A stretch of DNA of 64,000 nt from contig CAWHVB010000001.1 in the NCBI GenBank assembly GCA_963832715.1, positions 124,001 to 188,000 of the forward strand. Reading direction: 5' to 3'. Positions 46,115-55,579 of the stretch are shown one piece after another. The position numbers and the translations under genes were made by a program. The stretch comes from DATFVA01 sp963832715. Lineage in GTDB: Bacteria; Bacteroidota; Ignavibacteria; Ignavibacteriales; Ignavibacteriaceae. The notes under the pieces were generated by a model that was given only the letters and a program-made list of their open reading frames with translations, did no database searches and was not told where the DNA came from. How positions within the stretch are numbered: position 1 is the stretch's first letter; each line of letters opens with the position of its first letter.

Positions 46115-46636
46115 TCAAAGTTTGGTAAGCTTTGCTTTTGCCTGCCTATGACTATCGAAAAAGAACCAGGCAGATATTATGATAGCAAATGAAAAGATGA
46201 AACCAATTAATGAAACATTCCCTGCGGTGAATACAGTTTTAATTCCATGAACCAATCTTTCAGCCAGGTATATAAGATTATTCACACTATCGTTTCCTTC
46301 GGATGATGCCTGACCGGCAGAGATGATATAGGAGGTAAGGTACCCGATTATCGCAAGACTAATGAGAACGAAGATCGAGGAGATTGAAAAGATGAAGTAC
46401 CGCTGTGCTTTTGGTTCGTGCCTACGGACAATTTTCTTCATTAAAACCGTAGTGAAAGCCGGGGAAGGCTTTCTTTCGTTGTATTTCTTTAATCCGGAAT
46501 GTACAAGCTGCATTGCATATAATTTTCTCCTGGCATCTTCCGATGCATCGAGGATCTTCCTGACGTCTTTTAATTCAGCCGGGCTTAACTCACCGTCTAT
46601 ATATCTATTGAGTATTTCATCTGTCAGTCCGGTCAT
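46115..46636 (-). CDS. Transmembrane anti-sigma-like protein
   Basis: 173 residues. N-terminal anti-sigma-like helix region (LTDEILNRYIDGELSPAELKDV) without the zinc ligands of ZAS domains, then two membrane segments (YFIFSISSIFVLISLAIIGYL and VSLIGFIFSFAIIISAWFF). The ATG overlaps the ECF sigma stop by 4 bp, the classic sigma/anti-sigma pair arrangement. Confidence 0.82.
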   Translation of the reverse strand: MTGLTDEILNRYIDGELSPAELKDVRKILDASEDARRKLYAMQLVHSGLKKYNERKPSPAFTTVLMKKIVRRHEPKAQRYFIFSISSIFVLISLAIIGYLTSYIISAGQASSEGNDSVNNLIYLAERLVHGIKTVFTAGNVSLIGFIFSFAIIISAWFFFDSHRQAKAKLTKL

Positions 46637-47198
46637 AACATCTCCAATGTATAATTGCTTTTAAGTACGATATCCTTAAGAGCATTCCTCGACCTGTGAA
46701 GAAGCACCTTAACATTAGAAACCGAATAATTTGTAACTTCACTTATCTCTTCGCAGGACATCTCTTCAAGATAGAACATAGTAATTACTGATGCATACTT
46801 AGGAGGCAGTTTATCAATCAGCTCAGTCAGAAGCAAGCCCAGTTCTTTTTTTTCGGAATCGGCCGGGTAAGTATCATCTGAAATATTAAGCTCTTCATCT
46901 ATGGAGTCATCTCTTTTTCAATCTTTCTTTTCTTTGCAGACAGCCTTGTTAATGCTGTGTTATAAACAATCCTGTAAAACCATGTAGAGAATTTAGCTTC
47001 CTGTTTAAAATTATTCAATCCGTAATATGCTTTAAGAAAAGCATCCTGAAGAACTTCCTCAGCCTCCATATTATCCTTTAACATGTTACACAAGAGCGAA
47101 AACGCTTTATTCTTATATCTATCTACCAGTATTTCAAAATCAGATTGATTTCCTTTCCTGACAGATTCGATTACCTCTGCATCGGTTAATTCTCTCAT
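46633..47198 (-). CDS. ECF RNA polymerase sigma factor (one frame break)
   Basis: About 188 residues. Region 2 (FEILVDRYKNKAFSLLCNML, AEEVLQDAFLKAYYGL, FSTWFYRIVYNTAL) and region 4 (LPPKYASVITMFYLEEMSCE, VTNYSVSNVKVLLHRSRNAL). The frame breaks near 46908 in an A-rich run; the restored linker reads DDSIDEELNISDD. With its anti-sigma partner it would respond to an envelope signal; targets unknown. Confidence 0.9.
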
Positions 47199-47643
47199 CT
47201 ATCCATTAGACCTGGTTTTTTGAAATTTGGTTACAGACCAGATACAATGTATAATTATAAATGAACAATGTATAATTAAAAATGAAAAAGGATGTCAGGT
47301 GTAGTATTTACAATACCGTTCAAAAACAAATGTTCGACCAGGCATTTCAAGATTTAATCCAGAAATGTACCGGATTCTTGTCGGTAAACTGGAATAAACG
47401 CATTCAGGACGTATTCAGAAGGTAGTATTAACGAGAGTTATAGGAGAAGGTGATGAGAAGATCAGGAGGTAAGATAGCAAAGACGTGAAATAAGGCTGCA
47501 AGATTTATCCAGTTTCCCCTTCCTTTTTCTGATTTTTCGTGTAACCTTTATCAATCCTGATTGGTCTGAACAGGTAGAAGCTGATTATAACAGCTGTAAC
47601 CAAAAGATAATTTTACAGTCTTAACAGATAAAAAGGTAACAAA
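47199..47643. other. Intergenic region between divergent genes
   Basis: 444 bp without a gene. It holds the promoters of the ECF sigma gene (-) and the small membrane protein (+). ATGTATAATTATAAATGAACAATGTATAATT near 47250 is a short direct repeat. No RNA fold was recognised. Confidence 0.45.
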
Positions 47644-47994
47644 ATGGCTAGTGAAGTAATTGCAGTATTCATCCCGATAGTGATGACCCTGGTAGCAGGA
47701 CTCGTGCTTGTAACATATTTCTATTTGCGCTCACGGGAGCGTCAGATGCTTATAGATAAAGGTTTAAGCGCAGACTCAATCAAAGAATTCTTTGAAAGCA
47801 AAAAAGATCCATACAGGCTTATGAAAATAGGCGTAATAACTGTAGCATTTGGAATTTCGCTCGGGTTCGGGCTCTGGCTGCAGGATATAACTAATAAAGA
47901 TTACTGGACGCCATTTTCAATTTTTACGATTACAGGTTTCGGTTTTGTCATAGCGAACCTTGTTGCGAATAAATACAGGAACATCCAGCAATAA
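47644..47994 (+). CDS. DUF6249-like small membrane protein
   Basis: 116 residues, three membrane segments (VIAVFIPIVMTLVAGLVLVTYFYL, LMKIGVITVAFGISLGFGLWL, FSIFTITGFGFVIANLVA) with a conserved RSRERQMLIDKGL between the first and second, typical of DUF6249. Often found near ECF sigma factors as a possible target or partner. It is divergent from the sigma gene here. Shine-Dalgarno AAAAAGGTAACAAA. Confidence 0.82.
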   Translation: MASEVIAVFIPIVMTLVAGLVLVTYFYLRSRERQMLIDKGLSADSIKEFFESKKDPYRLMKIGVITVAFGISLGFGLWLQDITNKDYWTPFSIFTITGFGFVIANLVANKYRNIQQ

Positions 47995-48167
47995 GCATCA
48001 GCAAAAGATACGGGGTGAGCGAATGCGGCTCCCCCGGGAAGATGATTTTTGTAAATAGAAAAAATTGTGATTGTAATACACAGTGTTTAGAGTAGAAAAG
48101 AAGCTGCCCCAAAGCTGACAATCAGATCCTGATGACAGCTCAGGACAGCTCCTTTATCAATTTAGTC

Positions 48168-49163
48168 TTAAGCTTTTCCGGCCTGAACATTTTCCGCGAC
48201 TTCAGCTTCCTGAGTTTCCAGCCAGCGTTCTGCATCCAAAGCAGCCATACATCCTGAACCTGCGGCAGTTATTGCCTGCCTGTAAGTTTTGTCTGCAACA
48301 TCCCCGGCTGCAAATATGCCGGGAATATTTGTATATGTAGAACCCTCCTGTACCCTGAGGTATCCGGTTTCATCCATATCAAGAATACCTTTGAAAAGCT
48401 CTGTATTGGGTTTGTGTCCTATCCCTATAAATAATCCATCAGCAGCAAGTTCCGAAGTTGAAGATCTTTTGTATCCTCAAGAAGAACTCCGGTCATCACT
48501 TTCTTTCCGTCTTCAGTTTTTCCGAGTACTTCCTTAACGACTTTATTAGTCATAAACTTAATCTTAGGATTATTCTGCGCCCGGTCGAGCATAATTTTAG
48601 AAGCTCTGAATTCTTCTCTCCTGTGGATAATTGTCACCTCAGAAGCAAACTTTGTAAGGAAGTTAGCTTCTTCCATAGCAGTATCTCCTCCGCCGACAAC
48701 AATAACCTTCAGATTCTTAAAGAAAAATCCATCGCAGGTTGCACAGGCTGAAACACCGTAACCCATAAAATGTTTTTCACTTTCAATGCCGAGAAGTTTT
48801 GCGGAAGCTCCGGTAGCAACAATAACTGCATCAGCAGTATATACTTCATCATATGATTTCAAGACGAATGGTCTCTTAGAAAAATCAACTTCAGTAATTT
48901 CTTTGTAATACGATTTAGCTCCGAAACGGTGAGCCTGGTTGCGCATAACATCCATTAACTCCGGACCCATGAATACCTTTTTCAAAACCCGGGTAATTTT
49001 CAACTTCAGTAGTGATCGTAAGCTGGCCTCCCGGCTGCATACCTTCAAAGATCACGGGATCCAGCTCGGCTCTCGCATTATATAAAGCAGCAGTAAACCC
49101 TGCAGGACCCGAACCAATGATAATTATTTTGTGATGATTCTGGTTTTTTTCTGTATCAGACAT
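48168..49163 (-). CDS. trxB: Thioredoxin reductase (two frame breaks)
   Basis: About 330 residues. FAD site IIIGSGPAGFTAAL, redox-active CATC in SACATCDGFFF, NADPH site VVVGGGDTAMEEA, and GIFAAGDVADKTYRQAITAAGSG near the C-terminus. Frame breaks lie near 48971 and 48460; both joins restore conserved text (GPELMDVMRNQAHRFG; ELAADGLFIGIGH). It reduces thioredoxin with NADPH. A break in such a core gene argues for sequencing error. Confidence 0.94.
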
Positions 49164-49252
49164 TTTTGCTCCATAAAAACTATAATTAAGTACTTTAGAT
49201 TAGATTCCAATATTACTGAAAAGTTTCTAATTCAATTTTCCTCACTGCAAAT

Positions 49253-50230
49253 TTACGAATTACTATCGTGATTTTTAAAGTCTCGGGAATGTAAAATAAA
49301 CAATGCATTCCTTTTTAGCCCGGAAAGTTTTGTCCTTTTAACCGGACTTTCCTTAAATCTGCTGTTAAATTCCTTATTACTCATCCCTGCAATTTCAGAT
49401 AATCTGATCCCGGTTTTACCATTTTTGGGATAAAATTCTTTTTCACCGCAGCTTTCACTGAATTTTATATTCCAGGGACAAACATCCTGGCAAATATCGC
49501 AGCCGAATACCCAGTTATCAAATTTTCCTTCAAATGACGGTGATATCTCACCCTTATTTTCAATCGTGAGATAGGAGATGCATTTGCCCGAATCTACTAC
49601 ATATTCATCCACGATAGCCTGTGTGGGACAGGCATCTATACAGGCAGTGCACGATCCGCAGTGATCGGGTAACAGCTGCGAATAATCGAATTCATAATTT
49701 GTAATGAGATTCGCAATAAAAAACCAGCTGCCTATTCCGGGATTAATAACGTTCGTATGCTTTCCCTGCCAGCCGATCCCTGCCCTCACAGCCCAGGCCT
49801 TATCCATTACGGGACCGGTATCAACGTATGAAATAGATTTAAAATCAGGGTCGAGTCTGCTCAATTCTTTTTCAAGCAGATCAAGCTTTTCCCATATTAC
49901 CAGGTGATAATCCCTGCCCCATGCATAGCGTGAGATTTTACCTTCCGGCTGCTGAATTTCTTCTTCATCATTATCTATGGAATGCTGGACCGGAGTATAA
50001 TAGTTAAGAGCAAGGGAAATTACACTTTTTGCATCGGGAAGAATTTCGCGTACTTCTTTTCGCTTATCTGTATTTCTTTCCATGTATTTCATCCCTGCCT
50101 GGTATCCCTTTGCAAGCCATCCTTTGAGATGAGCTGTTTCCTCATCGAGTGCATCAGCCTTTGCAAATCCCACAAGATCAAATCCTATCCGCAAAGCAAG
50201 TTCTTTAACTATTTCATTATTCAATTTCAT
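49253..50230 (-). CDS. queG: Epoxyqueuosine reductase
   Basis: 325 residues. Cobalamin-dependent last step of queuosine synthesis. N-terminal domain with FDLVGFAKADAL and the catalytic region ISYVDTGPVMDKAWAVRAGI; two 4Fe-4S motifs CGSCTACIDACPTQAI and CDICQDVCPWN. tRNA-Asp, one of its targets (GUN anticodons), is also in the window. Short C-terminus relative to E. coli. Confidence 0.95.
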   Translation of the reverse strand: MKLNNEIVKELALRIGFDLVGFAKADALDEETAHLKGWLAKGYQAGMKYMERNTDKRKEVREILPDAKSVISLALNYYTPVQHSIDNDEEEIQQPEGKISRYAWGRDYHLVIWEKLDLLEKELSRLDPDFKSISYVDTGPVMDKAWAVRAGIGWQGKHTNVINPGIGSWFFIANLITNYEFDYSQLLPDHCGSCTACIDACPTQAIVDEYVVDSGKCISYLTIENKGEISPSFEGKFDNWVFGCDICQDVCPWNIKFSESCGEKEFYPKNGKTGIRLSEIAGMSNKEFNSRFKESPVKRTKLSGLKRNALFILHSRDFKNHDSNS

Positions 50231-50283
50231 CGCTCTGATTCTAAAATCCTATCCTGCTGATCCTTTAACCCTGAGATACTTTA

Positions 50284-50610
50284 TCACCATTTCAAGACCT
50301 TCTTAAATGCCTTCACAAACACATATCCATCTTCAACTATGACTTCAAAAGAACTGAGTCCTCTCTGCCCGGTTGGGGTTTTGCCTGTTTCAAGACTGAA
50401 CATCCAGCCGTGAGCAGGACAAACTACGCAGCCGTCCTCAAGAAAGCCGTCATAAATCAGGGGTGAATGCTGATGAGGACATATATTACTTAATGCGTAT
50501 ATCTTATCATCAACTTTAAAAACCGCAACATCAACATCATCAACTATAAATCTTTTTCCCGAATTATTCACAAGGTCAGTTGTCCGGCATACTTTGAAAA
50601 ATCCTTCCAT
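50284..50610 (-). CDS. Rieske [2Fe-2S] ferredoxin (NirD-like)
   Basis: 108 residues. Rieske ligands CPHQHSPL and CPAHGW, with the rest of the NirD-like beta fold. It probably carries electrons for an oxygenase or reductase not present here. Its ATG overlaps the stop of the preceding MBL gene (TGATG). Confidence 0.9.
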   Translation of the reverse strand: MEGFFKVCRTTDLVNNSGKRFIVDDVDVAVFKVDDKIYALSNICPHQHSPLIYDGFLEDGCVVCPAHGWMFSLETGKTPTGQRGLSSFEVIVEDGYVFVKAFKKVLKW

Positions 50611-51455
50611 CAGAATGACTTAAACTTTTCCTTTATACGGATTCCCTTTTCGCCGGAGTTCAGGGTTGCAAATGCAGTTTCCGGGTCGTGCTCAAAAAAT
50701 AATTTCCAATCCTCATCGAGAGCTCTCCGGAGTATCTTCTTTTTCTCTTCAACAGTCACCAAAGGCTGAAGGTCATATCCCATCACATAAGGAAGCGGGA
50801 TATGAGCTGTAGTTGGGAACAAATCGCAGACGTAAATGAAAGTATTTGATGAATCTGACAACTTCAGGAGCTGCTGACCGAATGTATGTCCGTTCACTAT
50901 GATAAAATCAATCTCATCGTCAAATTGTTTCTCGCCTTCTATCTGCATAAGGACGCCGGCTTCTTTCAGAGGAACAAAATTTTCTTTTATGTAGCTTCCT
51001 TTGTCCCTTTCAGAAGGATCCATAGCCCATTTATAATTTTCTTTCTGGACATAATATGTTGCATTAGGAAAAGCTGGTTCAAGCTTATCGTTATTTTGTA
51101 CTGTTGAGCCGCCGGTGTGGTCGAAGTGAAGGTGCGTCAGGATAACATCGGTTATATCACGGGGCTCAAGGTTTAACTTTGCAAGGGAACTTTTTAACGA
51201 ATATGAATCCTGTTCTATTGCATAGATTTCTTTATTCTTATCATTCCATTTCTCTCCCATTCCCGTATCCACAAGGATCTTTTTTGATTCCGATATCAGC
51301 AGAAGATTCCGTGTAGCAAGCTTTATCCTGTTCATCTCATCGGCGGGATTAGTCTTTTCCCATAGAGGTTTAGGAACAATTCCGAACATTGCCCCGCCAT
51401 CCAGTCCGAAATAACCTGATTCGATTATATGCACATCATATTTACCTATTTTCAT
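50610..51455 (-). CDS. Metallo-beta-lactamase-fold hydrolase
   Basis: 281 residues. Zinc site HLHFDHTGG, later NGHTFGQQ, YVCDLFP and FEHDP. Substrate unknown; lactonase- or glyoxalase-type. Translationally coupled to the Rieske protein, which suggests a joint pathway. Confidence 0.88.
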   Translation of the reverse strand: MKIGKYDVHIIESGYFGLDGGAMFGIVPKPLWEKTNPADEMNRIKLATRNLLLISESKKILVDTGMGEKWNDKNKEIYAIEQDSYSLKSSLAKLNLEPRDITDVILTHLHFDHTGGSTVQNNDKLEPAFPNATYYVQKENYKWAMDPSERDKGSYIKENFVPLKEAGVLMQIEGEKQFDDEIDFIIVNGHTFGQQLLKLSDSSNTFIYVCDLFPTTAHIPLPYVMGYDLQPLVTVEEKKKILRRALDEDWKLFFEHDPETAFATLNSGEKGIRIKEKFKSF

Positions 51456-51552
51456 ACGATCCTGAAGTTTTTGATAATTCTTAAAGAATTTAAAGTTAAA
51501 GAAGATTTATTAAAGGTGAAAGGAATTCTGACAGCAGCCCGATTTAAACAGA

Positions 51553-51579
51553 AAAAGGACACCATTCAGATGTCCTTTT
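51553..51579 (-). terminator. Rho-independent terminator after the ferredoxin at 51775
   Basis: AAAAGGACA and TGTCCTTTT form a 9-bp stem with a 9-base loop; on the minus strand it is followed by a T run. Confidence 0.75.
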
Positions 51580-51626
51580 CCGTCCCCGTTGATATCTTTT
51601 TTACCTGGTGCAACCCCCACAACAAA

Positions 51627-51752
51627 ACTCCCCTGAACAATTCCCCAAAGTTGAGTTTTTCAGCACTCCCCTGGCCGCAAACTCCCCTGGGTCCCGTTGG
51701 TGTCCAGTCTCCCCTGGCCACATCCCCCAACGTTTTTTCCGCTACTCCCCTG
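51627..51752 (-). repeat. Five CAGGGGAG repeats, G-rich strand
   Basis: ACTCCCCTG (complement CAGGGGAGT) occurs at 51627, 51665, 51681 and 51744, with TCTCCCCTG at 51708. More runs of C lie between. The minus strand has many G tracts close together, so a G-quadruplex could form. It lies in the untranslated region between ferredoxin and MBL genes. Confidence 0.7.
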
Positions 51753-51774
51753 CAGCAAAAAATTTAAGAACTAA

Positions 51775-52047
51775 CTAGTCTTCGATCTTCAATACACTGT
51801 CTACAGGGCAAACCGAAACACACTGGGGTTCATCATGAAATCCTTCGCATTCAGTACATTTATCAGGAACTATATAAAAATAATCGTTTGAGTAGAAGTC
51901 TGATTTACCTGATGGTGCTGCAGCGCCTTCTCCATATGTGCTACCGTCTAATTCCCATTCGTGTCCGCCTTCATAAATGGCATTATTCGGGCATTCGGGT
52001 TCGCAAGCACCGCAATTTATACATTCTTCATTGATCCTGTATGCCAT
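51775..52047 (-). CDS. 2[4Fe-4S] ferredoxin, copy 1
   Basis: 90 residues. First cluster CINCGACEPECP, second CTECEGFHDEPQCVSVCP, the C-x2-C-x8-C-x3-C arrangement of Allochromatium-type ferredoxins. About 40 residues lie between the two motifs. Shine-Dalgarno AAAGGAGAAAG. Paralogue of 52332-52664. Carries electrons at low potential. Confidence 0.93.
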   Translation of the reverse strand: MAYRINEECINCGACEPECPNNAIYEGGHEWELDGSTYGEGAAAPSGKSDFYSNDYFYIVPDKCTECEGFHDEPQCVSVCPVDSVLKIED

Positions 52048-52289
52048 TACTTTCTCCTTTTGTCTCTATTTTGATGAATTACATTATCCTTTGTTGGTTT
52101 GTATAAAACCAAAAGTATGCCACCAGCTTCGGGAGAAATTTCACATAGTGTAAATTGGTAATAACGGTAAAACAATTAAAAAATGAGGATTCTATTTATT
52201 ATCAGGTACTGTGTGCCTTTTCAGAAAAGAGAATCAAAGTGGTTCATTTCTCGGAATTGGGTAAAATATGTGACGGGGGATACAAAAAA

Positions 52290-52308
52290 GGGGCGCTTAC
52301 AACGCCCC
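52290..52308 (-). terminator. Rho-independent terminator after ferredoxin copy 2
   Basis: GGGGCG-N7-CGCCCC with an A run on the plus side, which gives a T run after the stem on the minus strand. It ends the transcript of the gene at 52332. Confidence 0.85.
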
Positions 52309-52331
52309 AATCTGTTAAAACCTATATTTTT

Positions 52332-52664
52332 TCAACGACCTAACTGATCGAGATAATCTTTCTTTTTTAGAAGAGCTTCTTCAGCTTCAACGTGGTTCGG
52401 GTCGGGGATGCAGCAATCGACAGGACATACAGCAGCGCACTGCGGCTCATCGTGAAACCCTTTGCATTCTGTGCATTTATCCGGTACGATATAGAAGAAA
52501 TCATTGGAATAGAATCCTTCAGCACCGCTGGGAGCCGCATTTCCTTCACCGTAATTCTTCCCGGCAAGTTCCCATTCAGCCGCACCTTCATAGATGGCAG
52601 TATTGGGACACTCGGGTTCGCAGGCACCGCAGTTAATGCACTCTTCGGTTATCATTATTGCCAT
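52332..52664 (-). CDS. 2[4Fe-4S] ferredoxin, copy 2
   Basis: 110 residues from the ATG at 52664, chosen because AACAGGAGAAATTGTT is a clear Shine-Dalgarno; the longer in-frame start upstream adds non-family residues. CINCGACEPECPNTAIYEG and CTECKGFHDEPQCAAVCPVDCC, with a 20-residue helical tail (HVEAEEALLKKKDYLDQLG). Copy 1 lacks this tail. Close paralogue, 285 bp apart, each with its own terminator. Confidence 0.93.
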   Translation of the reverse strand: MAIMITEECINCGACEPECPNTAIYEGAAEWELAGKNYGEGNAAPSGAEGFYSNDFFYIVPDKCTECKGFHDEPQCAAVCPVDCCIPDPNHVEAEEALLKKKDYLDQLGR

Positions 52665-53200
52665 AACAATTTCTCCTGTTAAAAAATCTTGATCTGGATT
52701 TCCATGGTATGAAAAAGAGTCTATTAAATTTTTTGAATTAAATTCAAAAATAATTGAAACAATGTTACTAAAAGAGAAAGTAAACATCAATGAAGTTCTT
52801 AAGAAAGATGTCTTTATTTTTACACAGTTTTACAGTGCCGAATGTTATTATCTTTTAAGCGAAACCCCATTTCACTTTACAGGCACCAGCCTCAGGCGGC
52901 ATCTGCATTTTTTTCCGAACTATGCCCATCTGCGCCGTCAGCGATTCCGCGCTAGCTGAATCTGTGTTCCGTTAATGTAATGATACTGAAGTTTGTGTGA
53001 AGGAATCTCCACCGACCTGGTTATGCCGACAGAGCTAAATTCGGCACCACTGCGCGGTTCGCCCCCTCTTCAAAAGAATTGTGAAAAATTATATTTGCCC
53101 TCTTAACGTCCCTTAAAACTTCAACCATCTTCCAGTCTCCCCATTCCCCATCATCCATCAAACATCATCCATCAAACATCATCCATATTCCATCACCTAT
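52665..53200. other. Intergenic region with a short tandem repeat
   Basis: No gene that I can support. 53149-53186 holds 2.7 copies of the 14-bp unit CATCATCCATCAAA, a simple satellite. The left part is the promoter region of ferredoxin copy 2. Confidence 0.5.
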
Positions 53201-53926
53201 TTACCAGCCTCCGCTGGCACCGCCGCCCCCGAATGAACCGCCCCCTCCGCTGAAGCCGCCGCCCCCGAAAGAACCTCCGCCGCGCGACCCGCCTCCGAAT
53301 CCTCCAAGTCCTCCCAGCATTCCTCCGTAAAAAATAAAACTGCCCGGTCCTCTTCTTCCACCCTTGAGCAAAAATATGATGATGAAAAAGATGATCATAA
53401 GGATGGTACCGATCGGTGCATTCTTCTTCTCCTTCTCCGGCTGTTTAATAGCAGTGTATTCTCCCTTGACTGCAGATATTATCGCATCCAGTCCTGCTTT
53501 TGCCCCCTGGTAATACTGCTCATTTGTGAAATATGGTTTCACAACATTTCTGATAATTGAACTTGCAAGAGCATCAGGGAGTGCGCCTTCGAGTCCGTAC
53601 CCAACTTCAATCCGCATTTTCCTGTCGTTTTTAACAACAAGAAACAGCACCCCATTATCGTGTTCCTTTGTGCCTATTTTATTTTTCTGAACAACATCCA
53701 TCGAGTAATATTCCAGGGGATAGTTATTCAAGGTGGGGATCATCAAAAAAACAACCTGGCTGCCCGTGGAATCCTGAAATGTTTTCAGCTCAACATTTAA
53801 AGTAGACAGCTGGTTCGAACTAAGAGTATTTGTAAAATCATTTGCCCAATATTTCAGCTGCGGGACATCAGGTTGTGAATATGCAGCTGAAATTAAGAAC
53901 AGAAATAAAAATAATCTTCTTATCAA
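53201..53926 (-). CDS. TPM-domain membrane protein (YgcG-like)
   Basis: 241 residues. Signal peptide (LFLFLFLISAAYS), TPM domain with WANDFTNTLSSNQL, GTKEHDNGVLFLVV and RIEVGYGLEGALPD, a membrane segment (IGTILMIIFFIIIFLL) and a Gly-Ser-Phe-rich tail of about 50 residues. TPM/YgcG proteins are usually paired with LemA, as here (2 bp after lemA). Role in membrane maintenance is suspected; not proven. Confidence 0.93.
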   Translation of the reverse strand: MIRRLFLFLFLISAAYSQPDVPQLKYWANDFTNTLSSNQLSTLNVELKTFQDSTGSQVVFLMIPTLNNYPLEYYSMDVVQKNKIGTKEHDNGVLFLVVKNDRKMRIEVGYGLEGALPDALASSIIRNVVKPYFTNEQYYQGAKAGLDAIISAVKGEYTAIKQPEKEKKNAPIGTILMIIFFIIIFLLKGGRRGPGSFIFYGGMLGGLGGFGGGSRGGGSFGGGGFSGGGGSFGGGGASGGW

Positions 53927-53928
53927 GA

Positions 53929-54534
53929 CTAAAATTCCACTTTAGGAGGCGTCTCCGCTCCCGGAGTTGATTGAAAATACTGTTTCTGCTGAAATCCGAA
54001 TACGCCGGCAAAAATTGTATTCGGGAATCTTTTAATCGTAGTATTATATGTCTGTACGGTTTCATTAAATCTTCGTCTCTCCACCGAGATTCTGTTTTCA
54101 GTTCCTTCAAGCTGCGCCTGGAGCTGCAGGAAGTTCTCGTTCGCTTTTAGTTCAGGATAGTTTTCTACAGTTACAAGAAGACGCGACAATGCACCGGATA
54201 ACTGGCCTTGAGCTGCCTGGAATTTCTGAAATGCCTGCGGATCATTAAGTACCTCCGGAGTAACATTCATCTGGCTGACTTTCGCACGGGCTTCAGTTAC
54301 ATCGGTAAGCACACCTCTTTCAAAATTTGCATAGCCTTTTACGGTATTAACCAGATTCGGAATTAAGTCTGCCCTGCGCTGATACTGGTTCTCCACCTGA
54401 CTCCAGCTTTGATTGACAGCTTCGTTCAGGGTTACCAGGTTGTTATAGGCATTTATTCCCCATATTACCAGAATAGCGATAACAATGAGAATAAATCCCC
54501 CAACTGCACAGCCGATTACCATACCTCTTTTCAT
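53929..54534 (-). CDS. lemA: LemA family protein
   Basis: 201 residues from the ATG at 54534, which has GGAGG just upstream; an in-frame ATG lies four codons earlier. One N-terminal membrane segment (GFILIVIAILVIWGI) then the LemA core (YNNLVTLNEAVNQSWSQVEN, QRRADLIPNLVNTVKGYANF, FPNTIFAGVFGFQQKQYFQ). Forms an operon with the TPM gene. Confidence 0.95.
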   Translation of the reverse strand: MKRGMVIGCAVGGFILIVIAILVIWGINAYNNLVTLNEAVNQSWSQVENQYQRRADLIPNLVNTVKGYANFERGVLTDVTEARAKVSQMNVTPEVLNDPQAFQKFQAAQGQLSGALSRLLVTVENYPELKANENFLQLQAQLEGTENRISVERRRFNETVQTYNTTIKRFPNTIFAGVFGFQQKQYFQSTPGAETPPKVEF

Positions 54535-54737
54535 TAAGGCCTCCATATGGTTGAAAATAAGGCAGATTTCTCCACCCTGTGAATAAATCACAATCTCAAT
54601 TTAAAATGAATTTCTTTTAATATCCAATGGGCAGGGTTCTGATTTTAGTTTTACTGCTGTGGTCCCCCTCCGAAGCAGAGACCGGGCATCGACCTGTCTC
54701 CAATTTAGAAAAGACATCAGGGATTCAGTTACCAGCC

Positions 54738-55579
54738 TTATGGTTTTTTGCCGGTATACTGATTCTGGAGCCAGGATAGCGCTTTATTAGCAATATTCAC
54801 GTTTTCCTCTTCTGCAAATTTTGCGGCATTCTGAAGGTTCCCGGAATAAAACCTCAGCCATAAGAAATTACCTATGACAAATCCGTCAAAGATCCTCTGA
54901 TCGACAAAAGCTTTTACAGCCAGGTAACCCCACAAAGCATTCCAGCCAAGAGAGAGCAACCCGCTGAAATAGTGCCCTGTGTAAAATTGCCCGGCTCCGG
55001 GAATAATATATGAAAGAATTTTTGCGGTTGTGACATTATATTGATTATCCGCGACATTCTCACACAGAGTTTTTAATGAATCCTGTCCAATAGAGCGAAA
55101 GGCTTCTGCTGCATCCTCCCACCTTCCGCCGAAAATATAAGCCCATCCTCTCCAGTAGGTTATATCATCCTTTCTCCCGCTGAACTTCTCATCCCCTTCC
55201 ATCTTATCCAGCATCCGCAGAGGCTCCGGGAATCGTTCTCCTTAAAATATTTATCCTTACGGCATATATTTTTGCTTCAAAAAGATCGGAATCATTTGCT
55301 GACGATATTTCAGCCAGGGTAAAATATTCAAGGGCTTCAGGGAACTTCCCCCCTTCTTTATATGATTTCCCGATCAACAGGTCAGCCTGAAATGCATACT
55401 GCCTATCCTTATCGAAAAAGCTGAGCCGCTTCAACTCAGTAACTGCGTCAAAATATTTTGAATGACTGTATAAATTCAGAGCATAATCATACTGTTCTTC
55501 CAGAGATTGCTGTCCACTGTATAAGCGGACAGCAAAAAATTAAGGCTGCAGCAAAATATTTTAAGTTTTGCAATCTCAT
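54738..55579 (-). CDS. Membrane protein with TPR-like region (two frame breaks)
   Basis: About 275 residues. Start ATG at 55579 gives a signal (MRLQNLKYFAAALIFCCPLI); frame break near 55525; a TPR-like part (YDYALNLYSHSKYFDAVTEL, KEGGKFPEALEYFTLAE); second break near 55215; then YIIPGAGQFYTGHYFSG and a short membrane domain. The PGAGQFYxGxxxxG signature resembles DUF5683-like proteins. The ATG overlaps the previous stop (ATGA). Paralogue of 55576-56436. Confidence 0.78.

Noticed and set aside
52665..52790. Longer ferredoxin copy 2 from an ATG at 52790
   Set aside because: A strong Shine-Dalgarno sits just before the internal ATG at 52664, and copy 1 begins at the equivalent position.
52762..52959. 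65-residue open frame divergent from ferredoxin copy 2
   Set aside because: No Shine-Dalgarno, no recognisable domain, overlaps the ferredoxin promoter region.
53149..53186. Short tandem repeat considered as a CRISPR array
   Set aside because: The unit is 14 bp with no spacers and no cas genes nearby; it is a simple satellite.
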